This document shows, in pieces, positions 43,801 through 54,591 of a stretch of 64,000 nucleotides of DNA (its first letter is position 1; each line of letters starts with the position of its first letter). The position numbers and the translations under genes were made by a program. The stretch covers positions 9,859,001 through 9,923,000 of the forward strand of contig CATNEN010000007.1 of assembly GCA_950097015.1 (NCBI GenBank), written 5' to 3'. The notes beneath the pieces were generated by a model. The model made no database searches and was not told where the DNA came from. It saw only the letters and a program-made list of their open reading frames with translations. The stretch comes from Macrostomum hystrix (taxonomy: Eukaryota > Platyhelminthes > Macrostomidae).

Positions 43801-45167
43801 AGAGCTGGCAGCTCGTGCAGAGAAAGGGAGTCGGGTGCAGGAAACCGAGCCATTAACTGCGTTTTTTGATTTGTCAACTAAATCTCAAATTATGATGAGT
43901 TTCTGAATTTCACACTCCGACTCACAGTTCCACCCTCCCATAGACCACGCCATCCCACAGTCCCCGCCTTTCCACAGCCACAGTCCCCGCCCTTCCACAG
44001 TCCCCGCCCTCCCACAGTCCCCGCCTTTCCACAGTCCGCGCCCTCTACAGTCCCCGCCCTCCCACAGTCCCCGCCCTCCCACAGTCCCCGCCTTTCCACA
44101 GTCCCCGCCCTCCCACAGTCCCCGCCCTCCCACAGTCCCCGCCCTCCCACAGTCCCCGCCTTTCCACAGTCCCCGCCCTCCCACAGTCCCCGCCCTCCCA
44201 CAGTCCCCGCCCTCCTACAGTCCCCGCCCTCCCACAGTCCCCGCCCTCCCACAGTCCCCGCCTTTCCACAGTCCCCGCCTTTCCACAGTCCCCGCCTTTC
44301 CACAGTCCCCGCCTTTCCACAGTCCCCGCCTTTCCACAGTCCCCGCCCTCCCACAGTCCCCGCCTTTCCACAGTCCCCGCCCTCCCACAGTCCCCGCCCT
44401 CCCACAGTCCCCGCCCTCCCACAGTCCCCGCCCTCCCACAGTCCCCGCCATCCCACAGTCCCCGCCCTCCCACAGTCCCCGCCCTCCCACAGTCCCCGCC
44501 TTTCCACAGTCCCCGCCTTTCCACAGTCCCCGCCTTTCCACAGTCCCCGCCTTTCCACAGTCCCCGCCTTTCCACAGTCCCCGCCTTTCCACAGTCCCCG
44601 CCTTTCAACAGTCCCCGCCCTTCCACAGTCCCCGCCCTCCCACAGTCCCCGCCCTCCCACAATTCCGACGATCCCACAGTTTCCGCCATCCCACAGTTCC
44701 GCCCTCTGACAGTTCCGCCATCCCACAGTCCCGCCATCCCACAGTCCCCGCCATCCCACAGTTTCGCCGTCCAACAGTCCCCTGGATATGTGCTCAAAGC
44801 TCACCCAGCTCTTTCCGTTGTCGATGGGGCTGCCGCAGTAGGCGCACATGGTCAGCAGGCGGAAGCAGTGCTGGCAGCAGATCCGGTTGCCGATTCGGAA
44901 GACGCGCATGCCAAGCATCATAACGCAGCATGTGCAACACCGGAAGCACTCGATGTGACATGCCATGAGGTCGGTGCGGATGAACTGGTCACCGGTTATC
45001 ACTTCCTTGCAGAAGTTACAGCGGCTGCCGCCGTTAACACTCGAACCCAAGCCGACAGAGGGTCCTATGGCCCAAACTGACCCAGGCTGCGGTGAATTCA
45101 TTATAAAATGCTGCTGCTGCTGAGGCGGCATAGCCACGAGTTGGGACGTTTGCTGCCCATCAAGCAT
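40805..45167 (-). CDS. Three-LIM-domain protein with Ser/Arg-rich repeat tail
   Basis: Minus-strand exons are 45,167-44,805, 43,203-42,716, 41,997-41,932 and 41,423-40,805 (stop), 511 aa, with phases 0/2/2 closing exactly. After a Gln/Pro-rich start lie LIM1 (C50..C53..H71..C74..C77..C80..C98..C101), LIM2 (C108..H164, split by intron 1 at KSW|VELNG) and LIM3 (C171..H225). A basic cluster (RRKLLKRQ...RRRRPRRR, ~240-270) could be a nuclear signal. Exon 3 is short (WYTCSNCMPDWN). Exon 4 ends in three 24-residue repeats of Ser/Arg/Asn/Cys type. LIM domains bind proteins; neither the partner nor the subfamily is recognised. All three introns carry a minisatellite. AATAAA lies on the minus strand at about 40,648. 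Exon 4 is the weakest exon: its other frame gives an Ala/Pro/Glu repeat, but spliced phase and C-ending codons favour the Ser/Arg frame. Confidence 0.8.
40985..41235 (-). repeat. 72-bp coding repeat in LIM exon 4, ~3 copies
   Basis: Nearly identical 72-bp units; on the + strand the core is TTGCATTTTCTGTTGCAACT. The period is divisible by three, so no frame is broken. In the favoured minus-strand frame each unit yields a Ser/Arg/Asn/Cys-rich 24-mer (SRNNSSCNRKCNS). Confidence 0.85.
41455..41890 (-). repeat. 23-bp minisatellite in LIM intron 3
   Basis: About 19 copies; + strand core GGTTGGGATTCTGCGGAATC. In the sense (minus) direction each unit contains GATTCCGCAG or GATTCCACAG, acceptor-like. 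The array lies between the donor at 41,931 and acceptor at 41,424. The long RIPTTDSTESQ-type frames across it are artefacts. Confidence 0.9.
42171..42633 (-). repeat. 77-bp tandem repeat in LIM intron 2, ~6 copies
   Basis: Nearly identical 77-bp units beginning TCCCTGGACTTTCCTCTGG (+ strand) and including CTGTGTCATAAGAATCCC, which read in sense is ATTCTTATGACACAG, acceptor-like. Differences between units are only a few bases, so the array is young or homogenised. Confidence 0.95.
43930..44765 (-). repeat. 18-bp minisatellite in LIM intron 1
   Basis: About 45 copies of CACAGTCCCCGCCCTCCC with CTTTCC and CATCCC variants. G/C strand asymmetry is extreme (C-rich on the + strand). It starts ~40 bp past the donor of exon 1. 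The GDCGRAGTVGGRGLW-type frames of 125-425 codons are artefacts of an 18-bp period. Confidence 0.95.
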
Positions 45168-45329
45168 ATTGCCGCATTACACTTATTTTTAACCCTTTGC
45201 TTTGCTCTATAAGCTTCAAGTACTTTAGTCTATGGCTCGAAGTTATTTTGGTAGCAGTCAGGAGGAAATGATGGGAGAAAAATTCCTTATTATGGTACCG
45301 TTATTCAGGCACGCATGTAGCAAAAGAGG

Positions 45330-45770
45330 GCTTTACCACTGAGGGAGAGTTTCGAATAATTCTGAAGGAACTCTGAGTTGAGTGAAAGAACACTGTAGGA
45401 GAGTTTCGAATAATTCTGAAGGAACTCTGAGTTGAGTGAAAGAACACTGTAGGAGAGTTTCGAATAATTCTGAAGGAACTCTGAGTTGAGTGAAAGAACA
45501 CTGTAGGAGAGTTTCGAATAATTCTGAAGGAACTCTGAGGGAGAGTTTCGCGTAATCCTGAAGGAACACTGAGGGAGAGTTTCCACACTAGCCTGAAGGA
45601 ACACTGAAAGAGAGTTTTGCATTATTCTGAAGGAACACTGAGGGAGAGTTTCGCGTAATCCTGAAGGAACACTGAGGGAGAGTTTCCACACTAGCCTGAA
45701 GGAACACTGAAAGAGGGTTTTGCATTATCCTGAGGGAACACTGAGGGAGAGTTTCGCACAAGCCGGAAGG
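45330..45770. repeat. 54-bp and related ~29-bp tandem repeats upstream of LIM gene
   Basis: Four near-identical 54-bp units (start GAGAGTTTCGAATAATTCTG; 45,345, 45,399, ...) are followed by shorter related units (GAGAGTTTCGCGTAATCCTG, GAGAGTTTCCACACTAGCC). The array begins ~160 bp upstream of the LIM ATG, so it lies in its promoter or 5' UTR. Confidence 0.9.
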
Positions 45771-46855
45771 ACCAGTTAGACTGCTGGAAAGGCATGTTCA
45801 GATTCCTTTTGGCACCTGGGTAGTCTAAAGCAGCTTTTCCGCATATTTAATCGAACAACTCTTCTTATTGAACTTGATGATAAAAACCGCTCAACTTCCT
45901 GGCAAACAATCGATCCACTTCTCAACCTCCCAGGAAGACAGCCGAGGAGCCGACCAACATTGAATGTTAAATAACAGATATTTGCCTTCCAGTTAGCTAG
46001 TATGACTTCAGGCTGACAGAAGGAACTGAGAATGGAAAGCAACTGTTGATCAGTTCATTGCGGGACTGGCGGCACTTCAAACAATAATTATCGATGCACC
46101 ATCGATTCGCTCGGAGACGAGTTGTTGGAGCATCGAGAGGCTGAACCCGGCATGCGACGCTGGCAGCGTTGCTCTTCACTTCTCTAGAACTATTGAATAG
46201 ATATCTGCTAGGTCAGCACAAAATTAAGGCACCACACACTCAAGGAGGCGAGTTGCCTTGACCTGAGCATGTGGGGTCAATAGACTCGGCCTTAGCCCTC
46301 AGAGGATGTAGAGGATTTGCGGCGTTGAAAATTCCTAAAACTCTATTAGAGTAAACATATCACCTTCAATCATTTATCTTGAGCCCATGTTAAAGTAAGG
46401 GAATGTTTAATTGGCTAAAGAAGTTGAAGACCATAATTGAAGCAAGATGATTAATTATTCGTAAATTGGACTAACAAATAAAAAATCACATTCCTGAAGC
46501 CGCGAAAATTTCACAGGCTGTTTTTTGTCTTAGGCTTCAACTTCTACTTATATATTTTACATGGTGCACACTTCAGAACTAACTGCAAGCGCCACAAAAA
46601 GTTACTAAATCGCTAAAGGATCCACAAATACAGGCCAACCAGAGCTACATACGCAACTGGTTCTCACAATCTCACTCTTCAATAAGACAAGGCAAGCATT
46701 GAAATCATATGAAAAAAACTCTATCAGCCGTTAAAAACTAGCGATAGAAGCACAGAAGCACTTTAATTTCAGTTAGGATTCCTCCCATTGCGAAATACAC
46801 TACTAGCTGACAGTAGTATTAGCATAACTGAAATTCCTTTGTGTGTAAACAGTGA
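45771..46855. other. Intergenic between LIM and PDSS1
   Basis: AT-rich. Apart from a possible PDSS1 polyadenylation signal (ATTAAA on the minus strand, about 46,762) nothing is supported. Confidence 0.4.
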
Positions 46856-48217
46856 TCAGTGTTGCCTGTTGAGCAGTCGGTCAATGAGGCCATGCAGGGC
46901 TTCACTGGCGGGCACAGCGGGCAGCTGGCTGAGCTGCCAGTGCGCCTCGCGGCAGTGCAGCTGGGCCAGCATGCGGGTCTGACCGACGCCGTCAGCGCGG
47001 GCCACGCTGTCCAGGGCCAGCTGAAGGTCGCCCGGTCGGGAGAGCCGGCGGCCAACAGCTTCTCTGAGCTGCGGGCAGGTCTGCATGGCGAACAGTACCG
47101 GGCCAGTCAGGACACCGCGGCGCAGGTCGGCGGCACCAGCGGGTTTGCCCAGCTGACTGTCGGAGGCTTCAAAATCAAGGAGATCGTCTACCTGGGCATG
47201 GGAGAACAGTTTGGCAAAAGTTTTAATTGGTAAAAGTTTGAGAAAGGCAGGACATTGCTGAAGATTATGAGCAACTGCAAAAAATCAGCCTGGTAGGTGG
47301 TTGGTAAATAGAGAGTCTTCATCTGGACTCAAGAGTGGTGCATGAAATCATCACGAAGTTGGCCCCAGTAACTAATTTGCAATACCCCCCGAAAGGCTTG
47401 TCAGGCAACCCACCAGCTGAAATGCCATCCCAATGCTGCGGCCCAGCTCAAATGCAGCGGCCGCCATGGCCGGGCCGGAGGCCGGGGCGAGCACAGCGGC
47501 GCACTTTGCCGAGTGGGCCAGCAGGGCGGCGGTCTTGCGGTAGGTCCTGGCCAAGTAGCGGCCGAGGTCGCCAGTCTCGCCCAGCTGGTCCAGCTCGCCA
47601 CGCACCAGGTCGCTGATGGCGGTGGCCATGCCGCGGATGACGAGCGGGTGGCCGGTGCCGGCCAGCAGTTGGGAGGCCACGCCTATCATGTGATCACCGG
47701 CTAGGACGGCGTCCCGATGGCCGAAGCGGCTCTGCACAGAGGCGGCGCCGCGGCGCAGGTCGGAGCCGTCAATCAGGTCGTCGTGCACCAGTGATGCCGA
47801 GTGGATCATTTCTGTTACCATAGCGACTGTGCGCTGACGCTGACAGGCTGGCCGGCCGGCGTTGCACACGTGCGACACCAGGAGGACGAGCAGTGGCCGG
47901 ACTAGCTTGCCTGGAGCGTCCAAGTGATGCCGCATCATGAGGCCGAGTCGGTCAGGAACATTGGCCGGCGCGAGTCGGACGCGTATGTCGCTTGCTAATG
48001 CTGCGGTCTCGGCCTGAAGATCGGCTAGCAGGCGCTCGGACGCTGTAGCCGCCGTTGGGGGATTCGCAGAAGACGTGGATGCATCTCGCATTATGCTGAC
48101 TTGGGCGCGGCCTGGGATACCCGTGCAGAGGCGGCGGGCGCAGTTAGCACAGATGCCAAGCCTGTAGAAATGAGCAATAGAAGCGACACGCATAATATAA
48201 AAAGAAGGCGACAACAT
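46856..48217 (-). CDS. PDSS1: All-trans polyprenyl diphosphate synthase subunit 1
   Basis: Builds the long isoprenoid tail of ubiquinone by adding isopentenyl diphosphate to an allylic primer; expected in mitochondria as a complex with PDSS2. Exons are 48,217-47,414 and 47,191-46,856, joined in phase 0 at AFQL|VDDLLDFE, 379 aa (human ~415). The first Asp-rich motif DDLID (146-150) follows EMIHSASLVH; the second, DDLLD (270-274), opens exon 2. GKLVRP, AVLAGD, VRGELDQLG, TYRKTAALLA and LGKPAGAADLRRG fit the family. Both DDxxD motifs indicate the catalytic subunit, not PDSS2. The N-terminus, rich in Arg and poor in acids, suits a mitochondrial presequence. ATG 48,217 and 48,193 are both possible. 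Alternatively TTTCTACAG at about 48,164 could be an acceptor from an upstream exon. The intron carries a copy of a short dispersed repeat. Confidence 0.92.
47286..47358 (+). repeat. Short dispersed repeat, copy 1 (in PDSS1 intron)
   Basis: About 70 bp starting CAGCCTGGTAGGTGGTTGGT, then AGAGTCTTCAT, CTCAAGAGTGGTGCATGAAA and TCATCA. It matches 48,870-48,945 almost perfectly and 48,575-48,642 more loosely. Confidence 0.75.
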
Positions 48218-48574
48218 TTCTAAATCCAGATTAATGTTTTCGCAACACGGACAGTCAGTGTAATTGAAGCTTGACCTCACGTTTGGTCGGAATAGCGTAT
48301 ATGTCTAAGCATCATTTTACCCGTTTAAAAAAAGTTACACTATATCTCAAGTAGGACTTAGGAGCTATTCACTCACCTTGAGTACATAATGAAGCTTAAT
48401 AAGGTAGCTTAGTACATGAAGTACTAGTATCGCTTTTTGAAATCGCTGAACTCAGGTGGCGGAGGCAGTTGGCACCGATGACCCTGGGTCTCAGCTGAAA
48501 GTTAATGTGCGATACGATTAAGCATGGCCAGTATTTAATTAAAATAATTACTAAGTTATCGACAAAGGTCTTTT

Positions 48575-48642
48575 CAGACTGGTAGGTGGTAGATAAACCT
48601 GTCCTCATTATTCAATAGGAGTGGTGCATGTTTTATCATCAT
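48575..48642 (+). repeat. Short dispersed repeat, diverged copy 2
   Basis: ACTGGTAGGTGGTAGATAAA and AGGAGTGGTGCATGTTTTA align with copies 1 and 3. Confidence 0.6.
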
Positions 48643-48869
48643 AAAAGGTAAAAACTAGGTGAGGCCTAGTGACACCGATAGAAGTCAAGGATTGTCAGAT
48701 GATAAAGCTTTAATCAACTTACGAGTACATCAATTCGATCCAACGCCGAGAGGCATCGACCCAAACAATAGCATGGGCACCGGCTGCTGAAAGCAAAAAA
48801 GTAGTTTAGGTGATTTCCGCACTATTTGATTAGGTTAGCAAGTTATTTCTACAAGTAATTAAATCAATA

Positions 48870-48945
48870 GTTCAGCCTGGTAGGTGGTTGGTAAATAAAG
48901 AGTCTTCATGTTAACTCAAGAGTGGTGCATGAAATCATCATAGTA
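48870..48945 (+). repeat. Short dispersed repeat, copy 3
   Basis: CAGCCTGGTAGGTGGTTGGT through GTGCATGAAATCATCAT is nearly identical to copy 1. Copies 1 and 3 lie on either side of the PDSS1 first exon in the same orientation. Confidence 0.75.
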
Positions 48946-51900
48946 GAATCGACAAAGATTGAATGTATGATCTGACCTACTGAATTATCACGGACTAATC
49001 GAACATTATAATTAAGCTCTACGTCAGGGAAAAGCTAACTTTTGTGAAGAAGAAATAAGACAAAACGTTTGATTAGCAAACTTACAACAAGCAACAGGCA
49101 ACTCGCTGTTGATACATAGCTTTTTTTAGTCTTGTTCAATGACAAAGCAGGGCAACTTAACTTTGGGGCAGGCAGCGCAGACGAAAAACAGTGAGGAGCC
49201 CACTTAAAAGCTCTGTCCACACAGGGTTGAAGCGGGGTTTTGGGCACGAGAGGGTAGAAAGGAGTGGCTTGGGAGACTTGGCGTACAGTGGGTTGAAAGA
49301 TAAGAGAAAAAATCGATAATGAGTCAGAGAAGCGTAGAGCGTAGGACTGTCGGTAACCAGTGTACAGTAAAAGCGAAAAATCGATAAGATTCTAGGCAGG
49401 GGAAGGTGGCCTAGGCCTAGAGGGTTCGGGGTGTGGGCCAACCAAAACGCAAGGTGGCTTGTGCAAATTAAAAATCCAGACAAGTAATTGAGACTATTTT
49501 TACTTGTGACTAAGCGTTCCGTTGTCTGGCCTGGGGTGAGCGCGTCAAAGCCAGACTGCTGTGGTCAAAGCAGGCTGAGGCTCGGGCAAAACTTGTGACG
49601 AGGAATTAACAGCACAAAGCAACTCTCAGGCTCCAGAGTTAGCACTTCATGTTGCCAACTGAAAATGATGTGCTGGGGTCAGGAGCTATGTGTTATGGGT
49701 AATGGGTCTATTCTACACTCTAGATAAACTCAGGAAACTCACTTGTAATGTGGTAAACTACATGTTTACCACCTGAGCGTCAGTTAAAAACCTTGATAAT
49801 ATCGGAATGCACTCTGTTAACGAAAACGTGATGTATTTTTGCTGAGCACAAGGCAAGGCCAGGCCGCCACAGTAAATTCCATGCCAGCTTTACGCAGACT
49901 CAAAATAAGTCATGGACAAAGCTAAAAAGTCTCGTCACTCATCTTTGTAGTGTATTAATATTAATGCAAGCAAGCAGTAGGCAGTAGGATGGAAAAATCG
50001 TAGTCTACTGTCAACCCAGGGATTATCGAGATTGGGATATCTCAGCCTAAGATAACCCAGGTAAATCCGAGTATTTTTAATGGGTTTCGAATACGAATCG
50101 AATATGATCGCAAGTAAGATCTAACAATTACCAGCTGCCAGAAAATACGAAATCACTAGCAAATGAGTTAATTGCACTTGTTGAAATTGTAACTTGTAAT
50201 GGTCTAAAGAAACGTTTTTATGTACTTTTTAGCAAAGTGTACTTAGTTAATTTATTAGGTTATTTTTCATAAGAATTTTGATGGCAACATTACTTAAGTA
50301 CTATTGTTCATAATTGTACTGCCACAATTAGGCAGAATAGGTGACAGGCATTCCTATCAATAATTCTGGGACTGCTAACCCTAGAAGGCAGTAGCCATTA
50401 GGCACTGCTGGAAATGAGAAAAATATATACGAGTACAATTATAAGATTATATCAATCGATATGTTTTCCTTGTCTTGCCATCGTGTGTGACAGGGCTTAT
50501 TACTCTATCTTTCTCTCTTGGTAGCGTAATACTCAGGCCCATCTTATTCGTTCTTCCTTTCTTAGTTCTGCACGTATTTCGCTATGCTTTAAGCTGGAGG
50601 CCCTGAAAAGGGCCGTTTTAACTTTACGAATTTTACTTTGTGGGACTGCTAAAGGTAGCGCTTGCACTTGGCACGAGCGATTTATCCTTCAAAGGCACTG
50701 GTCTCTTATTCTCCCATCTTTATTAGACATTTATCCAGTATAAGAGGGTCACAAACTTATTCTCTGCTATTCTCAATGCAATGAACACAGCTCCTTCTTA
50801 CAATGACTAACACAAGTTTACTACTTAAAGATTTTCTTTAGTTTTTGCCTTTATTCTTAGGCTCATTGGCGAGTTCAATTTTATTGTAGAACAGGCTCTC
50901 CTTTAATGCTGTTGTGGACTAACATTTGTTTTAAAGGAAACATTCTCACAGAATATAAAATATTTCAAATATACTGTAAACTTTGAAGATAGGTTTGAGT
51001 GCAAATTTGATTTCTTTAGGCTACTAAAATGCTTGGGTATAAAATTGAGCACTAGGCTGCTACACTTGCCATACATAATTGCATTATACCCAATAAATAA
51101 GCCAGAAGTCTTCTGTTTATCTAGCTATTTAGCATACAGAATCAATTTAGCACAGAAATTTGAAATTTGAAATCTCAGAAATTAATGCAGAATCAAGGAA
51201 GATCAACCTGTAGTGTGTGTAGTTCATGCACTCAAATAAAAATGTTCATTGTTTATTTACAAACATACAGAGACAATTACTAAAATAATTCTTCGAGATA
51301 TAGAGATAATATAGAAAGCATTGCTAGGCTTAAAGTGCTTTGAGCCTGGATGGGACCAATTAACATTGTTTCTGACATACAATTAGAGGCCTGTCCATTA
51401 CTGTCTGCAAAAGTATTAGTGCTGCCAATGGACTATTGGAGCAACAGGCAAAGGGAACTTTGGCTACATATCTGAAGGTCTACCAGACATATCGAAAATA
51501 TGCTACCAGACATGTCTAAACTACACTACCAGATATCTAAATTAGGCTACCAGACAATATTATTAAAGTAGGGAGTTCTCAGAAGGGGGTATGTAGAAAG
51601 TCACTGCCTATAGAGCTTTTTGAAGGTTTAGAGTTTAGACTTTAGTTTATTAAAATGTCTTACATGGTGGAAGCTAAATAGGCATATCTATAGGCAGCTA
51701 ATCGGCATAGCCAGTAAGAGAGAATTATTCTTGCAACTTACAAAATTATTTTTTTATGTAGTAAAAATAATAAAAAAAGTGCATATAGGCCCCTATAATA
51801 TTTTGCATAGCAAAATTAATCATACAGGAATTTCTGCATAGTATTTTGACACTTACAAAGAAAATGATTGGGGTTGACTTATTACCAACTAGATTTTGGC

Positions 51901-52370
51901 TTTACAAACTCGTGCAAATCTAATTCGGTTCTTTGGATTTGTAAAGAAACAGAGAGCTTGCAGGCTGCAGGCATTCAGCCATTCACCAAGATTTTTTGTG
52001 CGCACAGCAGCCTTTACCCAGTTTTTTATTACATGCATGGCGTAGTTAAGAACTCTAAACTCTTTTGTTTATTGTTAAATGTAAACAAAACTTTATCAAG
52101 GACCTTCTAACTACAGGTAGTAGAATATCTATTTTACTACTACTATGAATCAGCTGCTAGAATTAATTGGTAGGGGCCTACCTATCGGGCATTTAGCTAC
52201 ATGTTATATACTAGCATATAATATGTACTAACATAATATGTCATTCTAATTCTAGCTCAGAGATATTATTTTATTATGTTTCCCGATTGACATTCACATT
52301 CAAACAAGAGCATTGTAACTTAAAAAATAACAATTTAATTACATCGAAACTGATGCAACTAAGATGACGT
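48946..52370. other. AT-rich gene-poor interval
   Basis: No open frame with recognisable domains, no RNA gene and no long tandem array was seen on either strand. The frames at 49,035-49,483 and 51,868-52,110 are short, AT-biased and unlike the host codon pattern. Regulatory DNA cannot be excluded. Confidence 0.4.
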
Positions 52371-52371
52371 T

Positions 52372-52450
52372 CCAAAAATAGAAGTTATTTTTAATATAAA
52401 ATATAAATAAAATATAAATATAAATATAAAATATAAAATAACTTCTATTT
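52372..52450. repeat. AT-rich inverted repeat (19-bp arms)
   Basis: CAAAAATAGAAGTTATTTT and its exact reverse complement AAAATAACTTCTATTTTTG flank ~40 bp of ATAAATAT-type sequence. It could form a long hairpin or be a MITE remnant. Confidence 0.85.
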
Positions 52451-52524
52451 TTGTGAATGCGTAAATTAATTACACACCTTTAAGTTTGCTCCTATCTCCG
52501 CAGTGTACTTTCTTGTACTTTCAA

Positions 52525-52835
52525 AAATAAACTTCTAGCATCAATCGCAATGAAAATTGGCAAAACCTCTGATGCAATCTATTTGATCAGATGTGTAAAA
52601 TTTCAGACTGATTCATCAAAGCGTCTGCGATTCATTCAAGGCTAAAGTGTTTTTCGTATATCTCCGTAGAGTATTTTAGAGAGCCAGCTTGACATCGCAG
52701 GCAGACACTTCTACTGAATCAATCGCAATGAAAATTGGCAAAACCTCTGATGCAATCGAGTTGATCAGATGTGTAAAATTTCAGACTGATTCATCAAAGC
52801 GTCTGCGATTCATTCAAGGTTAAAGTGTTCGCGTC
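52525..52835. repeat. ~190-bp tandem duplication
   Basis: The block ATCAATCGCAATGAAAATTG through GCGTCTGCGATTCATTCAAG (52,540-52,641) recurs at about 52,720-52,820 with few changes. The intervening text (TATCTCCGTAGAGTATTTTA) resembles CCTATCTCCGCAGTGTACTTTC just before the first copy, so the repeat unit is ~190 bp. Confidence 0.8.
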
Positions 52836-53139
52836 AAAAAAACTGGCATATATTGCAGATGGGGCGCTTTAAAGTTAATAAAGAATCTTGCTCGTGGCAC
52901 CAATGCATGATCAAGGACTAATAATATAAGCTAATAAACTAAAAGCTGACGACTAGTGGTCCTTGTGCATGATGTATCAGTTTTTTATCTAGGGTTTTGT
53001 ACAGCAAAAACGAACAGATTTTTATGAACAGGGTTATGAACAAGTCATTATAAAGAGTAGAGTAAGTCTTTGTCACTTTAGCGGCGAAATTCGTAATATC
53101 TGCATAGAAACCATAAAATCTGGTATATTTTCACGAGGG

Positions 53140-53530
53140 CTTTTTTCCAAAAACATCCCGAATATAACATGCAAAAGTTTCGCATTTTATCCTGCGATAA
53201 CATGCATGTTACCGTGTTACAGAATTCGAGCTTCTATGAAAGTAAATCGTGAAAGCAAACGTATAAATTGTAACTAGCTTATTGTTACTACATGTAAGTG
53301 TTACTTTGCAGGTCCTGTGATGTATGTCTAATTGTTATAGTTTTGCATTTCTATAGTATTTGGACTTATATTTCAAGCCGCTGAAAGTATTCATTAATAT
53401 AAGATGACATAATTAATAAGTTATAATAAATTATAATGTAACTGTAACACGGTAACATGTTATCGCAGGAAAAATATGCGAAACTTTTGCATGTTTCATT
53501 CGGGATGTTTTTGGAAAACAGAGGCGATTT
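53140..53530. mobile_element. Foldback element with ~75-bp inverted arms
   Basis: The left arm (about 53,148-53,221) has CCAAAAACATCCCGAAT, CATGCAAAAGTTTCGCAT, CTGCGATAACATG and TTACCGTGTTAC. The right arm (about 53,448-53,520) is its reverse complement with a few indels (GTAACACGGTAACATG, CGCAGGA, ATGCGAAACTTTTGCATG, ATTCGGGATGTTTTTGG). About 225 bp of AT-rich sequence lies between. No coding capacity; target duplications were not identified. Confidence 0.75.
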
Positions 53531-54591
53531 TCACAGACAGCACGTTATTTATCGCGATCGAACTTTTTAGGCACCATGACAACAAAAATATATGTAAGTA
53601 TAAAATATAACCGACTCAATTACTCAAATATCTACCAAAATTTTACATTAGGAGTGCTTTCTTTGGAATAAAATCTGCATTTTAAATAAATTTAAGCTGC
53701 TGTCATGGCTAGTCGAAGACATTGCAAAAGAACTAAAAGAATTGCTAATACGCAATTAGCAAAAATGCGCAATGATAAATTTTAGTGCTGCTCAGCACCG
53801 CACCAGCATGTATATCATGATTTATAAATTAGACGATTCGTCAAAATTTGTGCCAAAAGAACGATGGCAGCAGGTTTTCTCACTTAAAACTTATCCGTAT
53901 AACCCAGGAAAATAGTAATTGTACATTGCGTACTGGCTGCATGGCAACTCGCCATCATTGCGGATTTGAGTACTGCTCACTTACTCAGAGCTGCTGTCAT
54001 CAGCTTTGCCTGTGCAGGAACAAGTACAAAAACTAAAGATCTGAAAGGCAACCGATCTAATTTACGGCACAATGAGCAAATGGGTATGGAATGCATCCTA
54101 AACTTTTACTTTTACTTTTCATGTTGACGAATGTATAAAAAGCCAAAATGTAACAAAAAAACTGACTACAGAAAAGTCTATAATGCGTTGCGAACACCAA
54201 AAAGAGAAAGTCGCAGAAAAATCAATAAAGAGATAGAATAGAAAGTGATTCCTACATTAATTACTAGGCAGAAAATGCTAAAGCCTCTAACAGGCTTGCT
54301 ACTTTACTGGGATAAATATATAGCAAGTTTAAAGTCGTCAGTGATACAGATCAGGCGATCAAAAACTGAATAACGTTCAACACGGGCTCCCTTAATTCCA
54401 GCACAGCTGCTGCTTAACAAATCTGCTAATCAACGCCAAGTCACTGGGAGCCAAAGATAAATGTATCCGACAAGAGATTAAGAAAGGATCAAATTGAACA
54501 GTGGTGACAGACGGAAGGTAGTGAGAACAGAAGTGCCAAGCAGCGGAGACAAGTGAGGCTGGGATCCAGTGGGACGATCGCAGAGAAGCTG
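53531..54591. other. Gene-free interval, decarboxylase 3' flank
   Basis: AT-rich; the short frame at 53,848-54,036 has no support. No clear polyadenylation hexamer was seen close to the decarboxylase stop. Confidence 0.35.

Noticed and set aside
43890-44797. Gly/Cys/Trp-rich repeat extension of the LIM frame (GDCGRAGTVGGRGLW)
   Set aside because: A GTGAGC donor follows SW at 44,805 and the spliced product restores LIM2, so this is intron read-through.
49035-49483. Two overlapping minus-strand frames
   Set aside because: Low-complexity hydrophobic peptides in AT-rich DNA without splice or start context.
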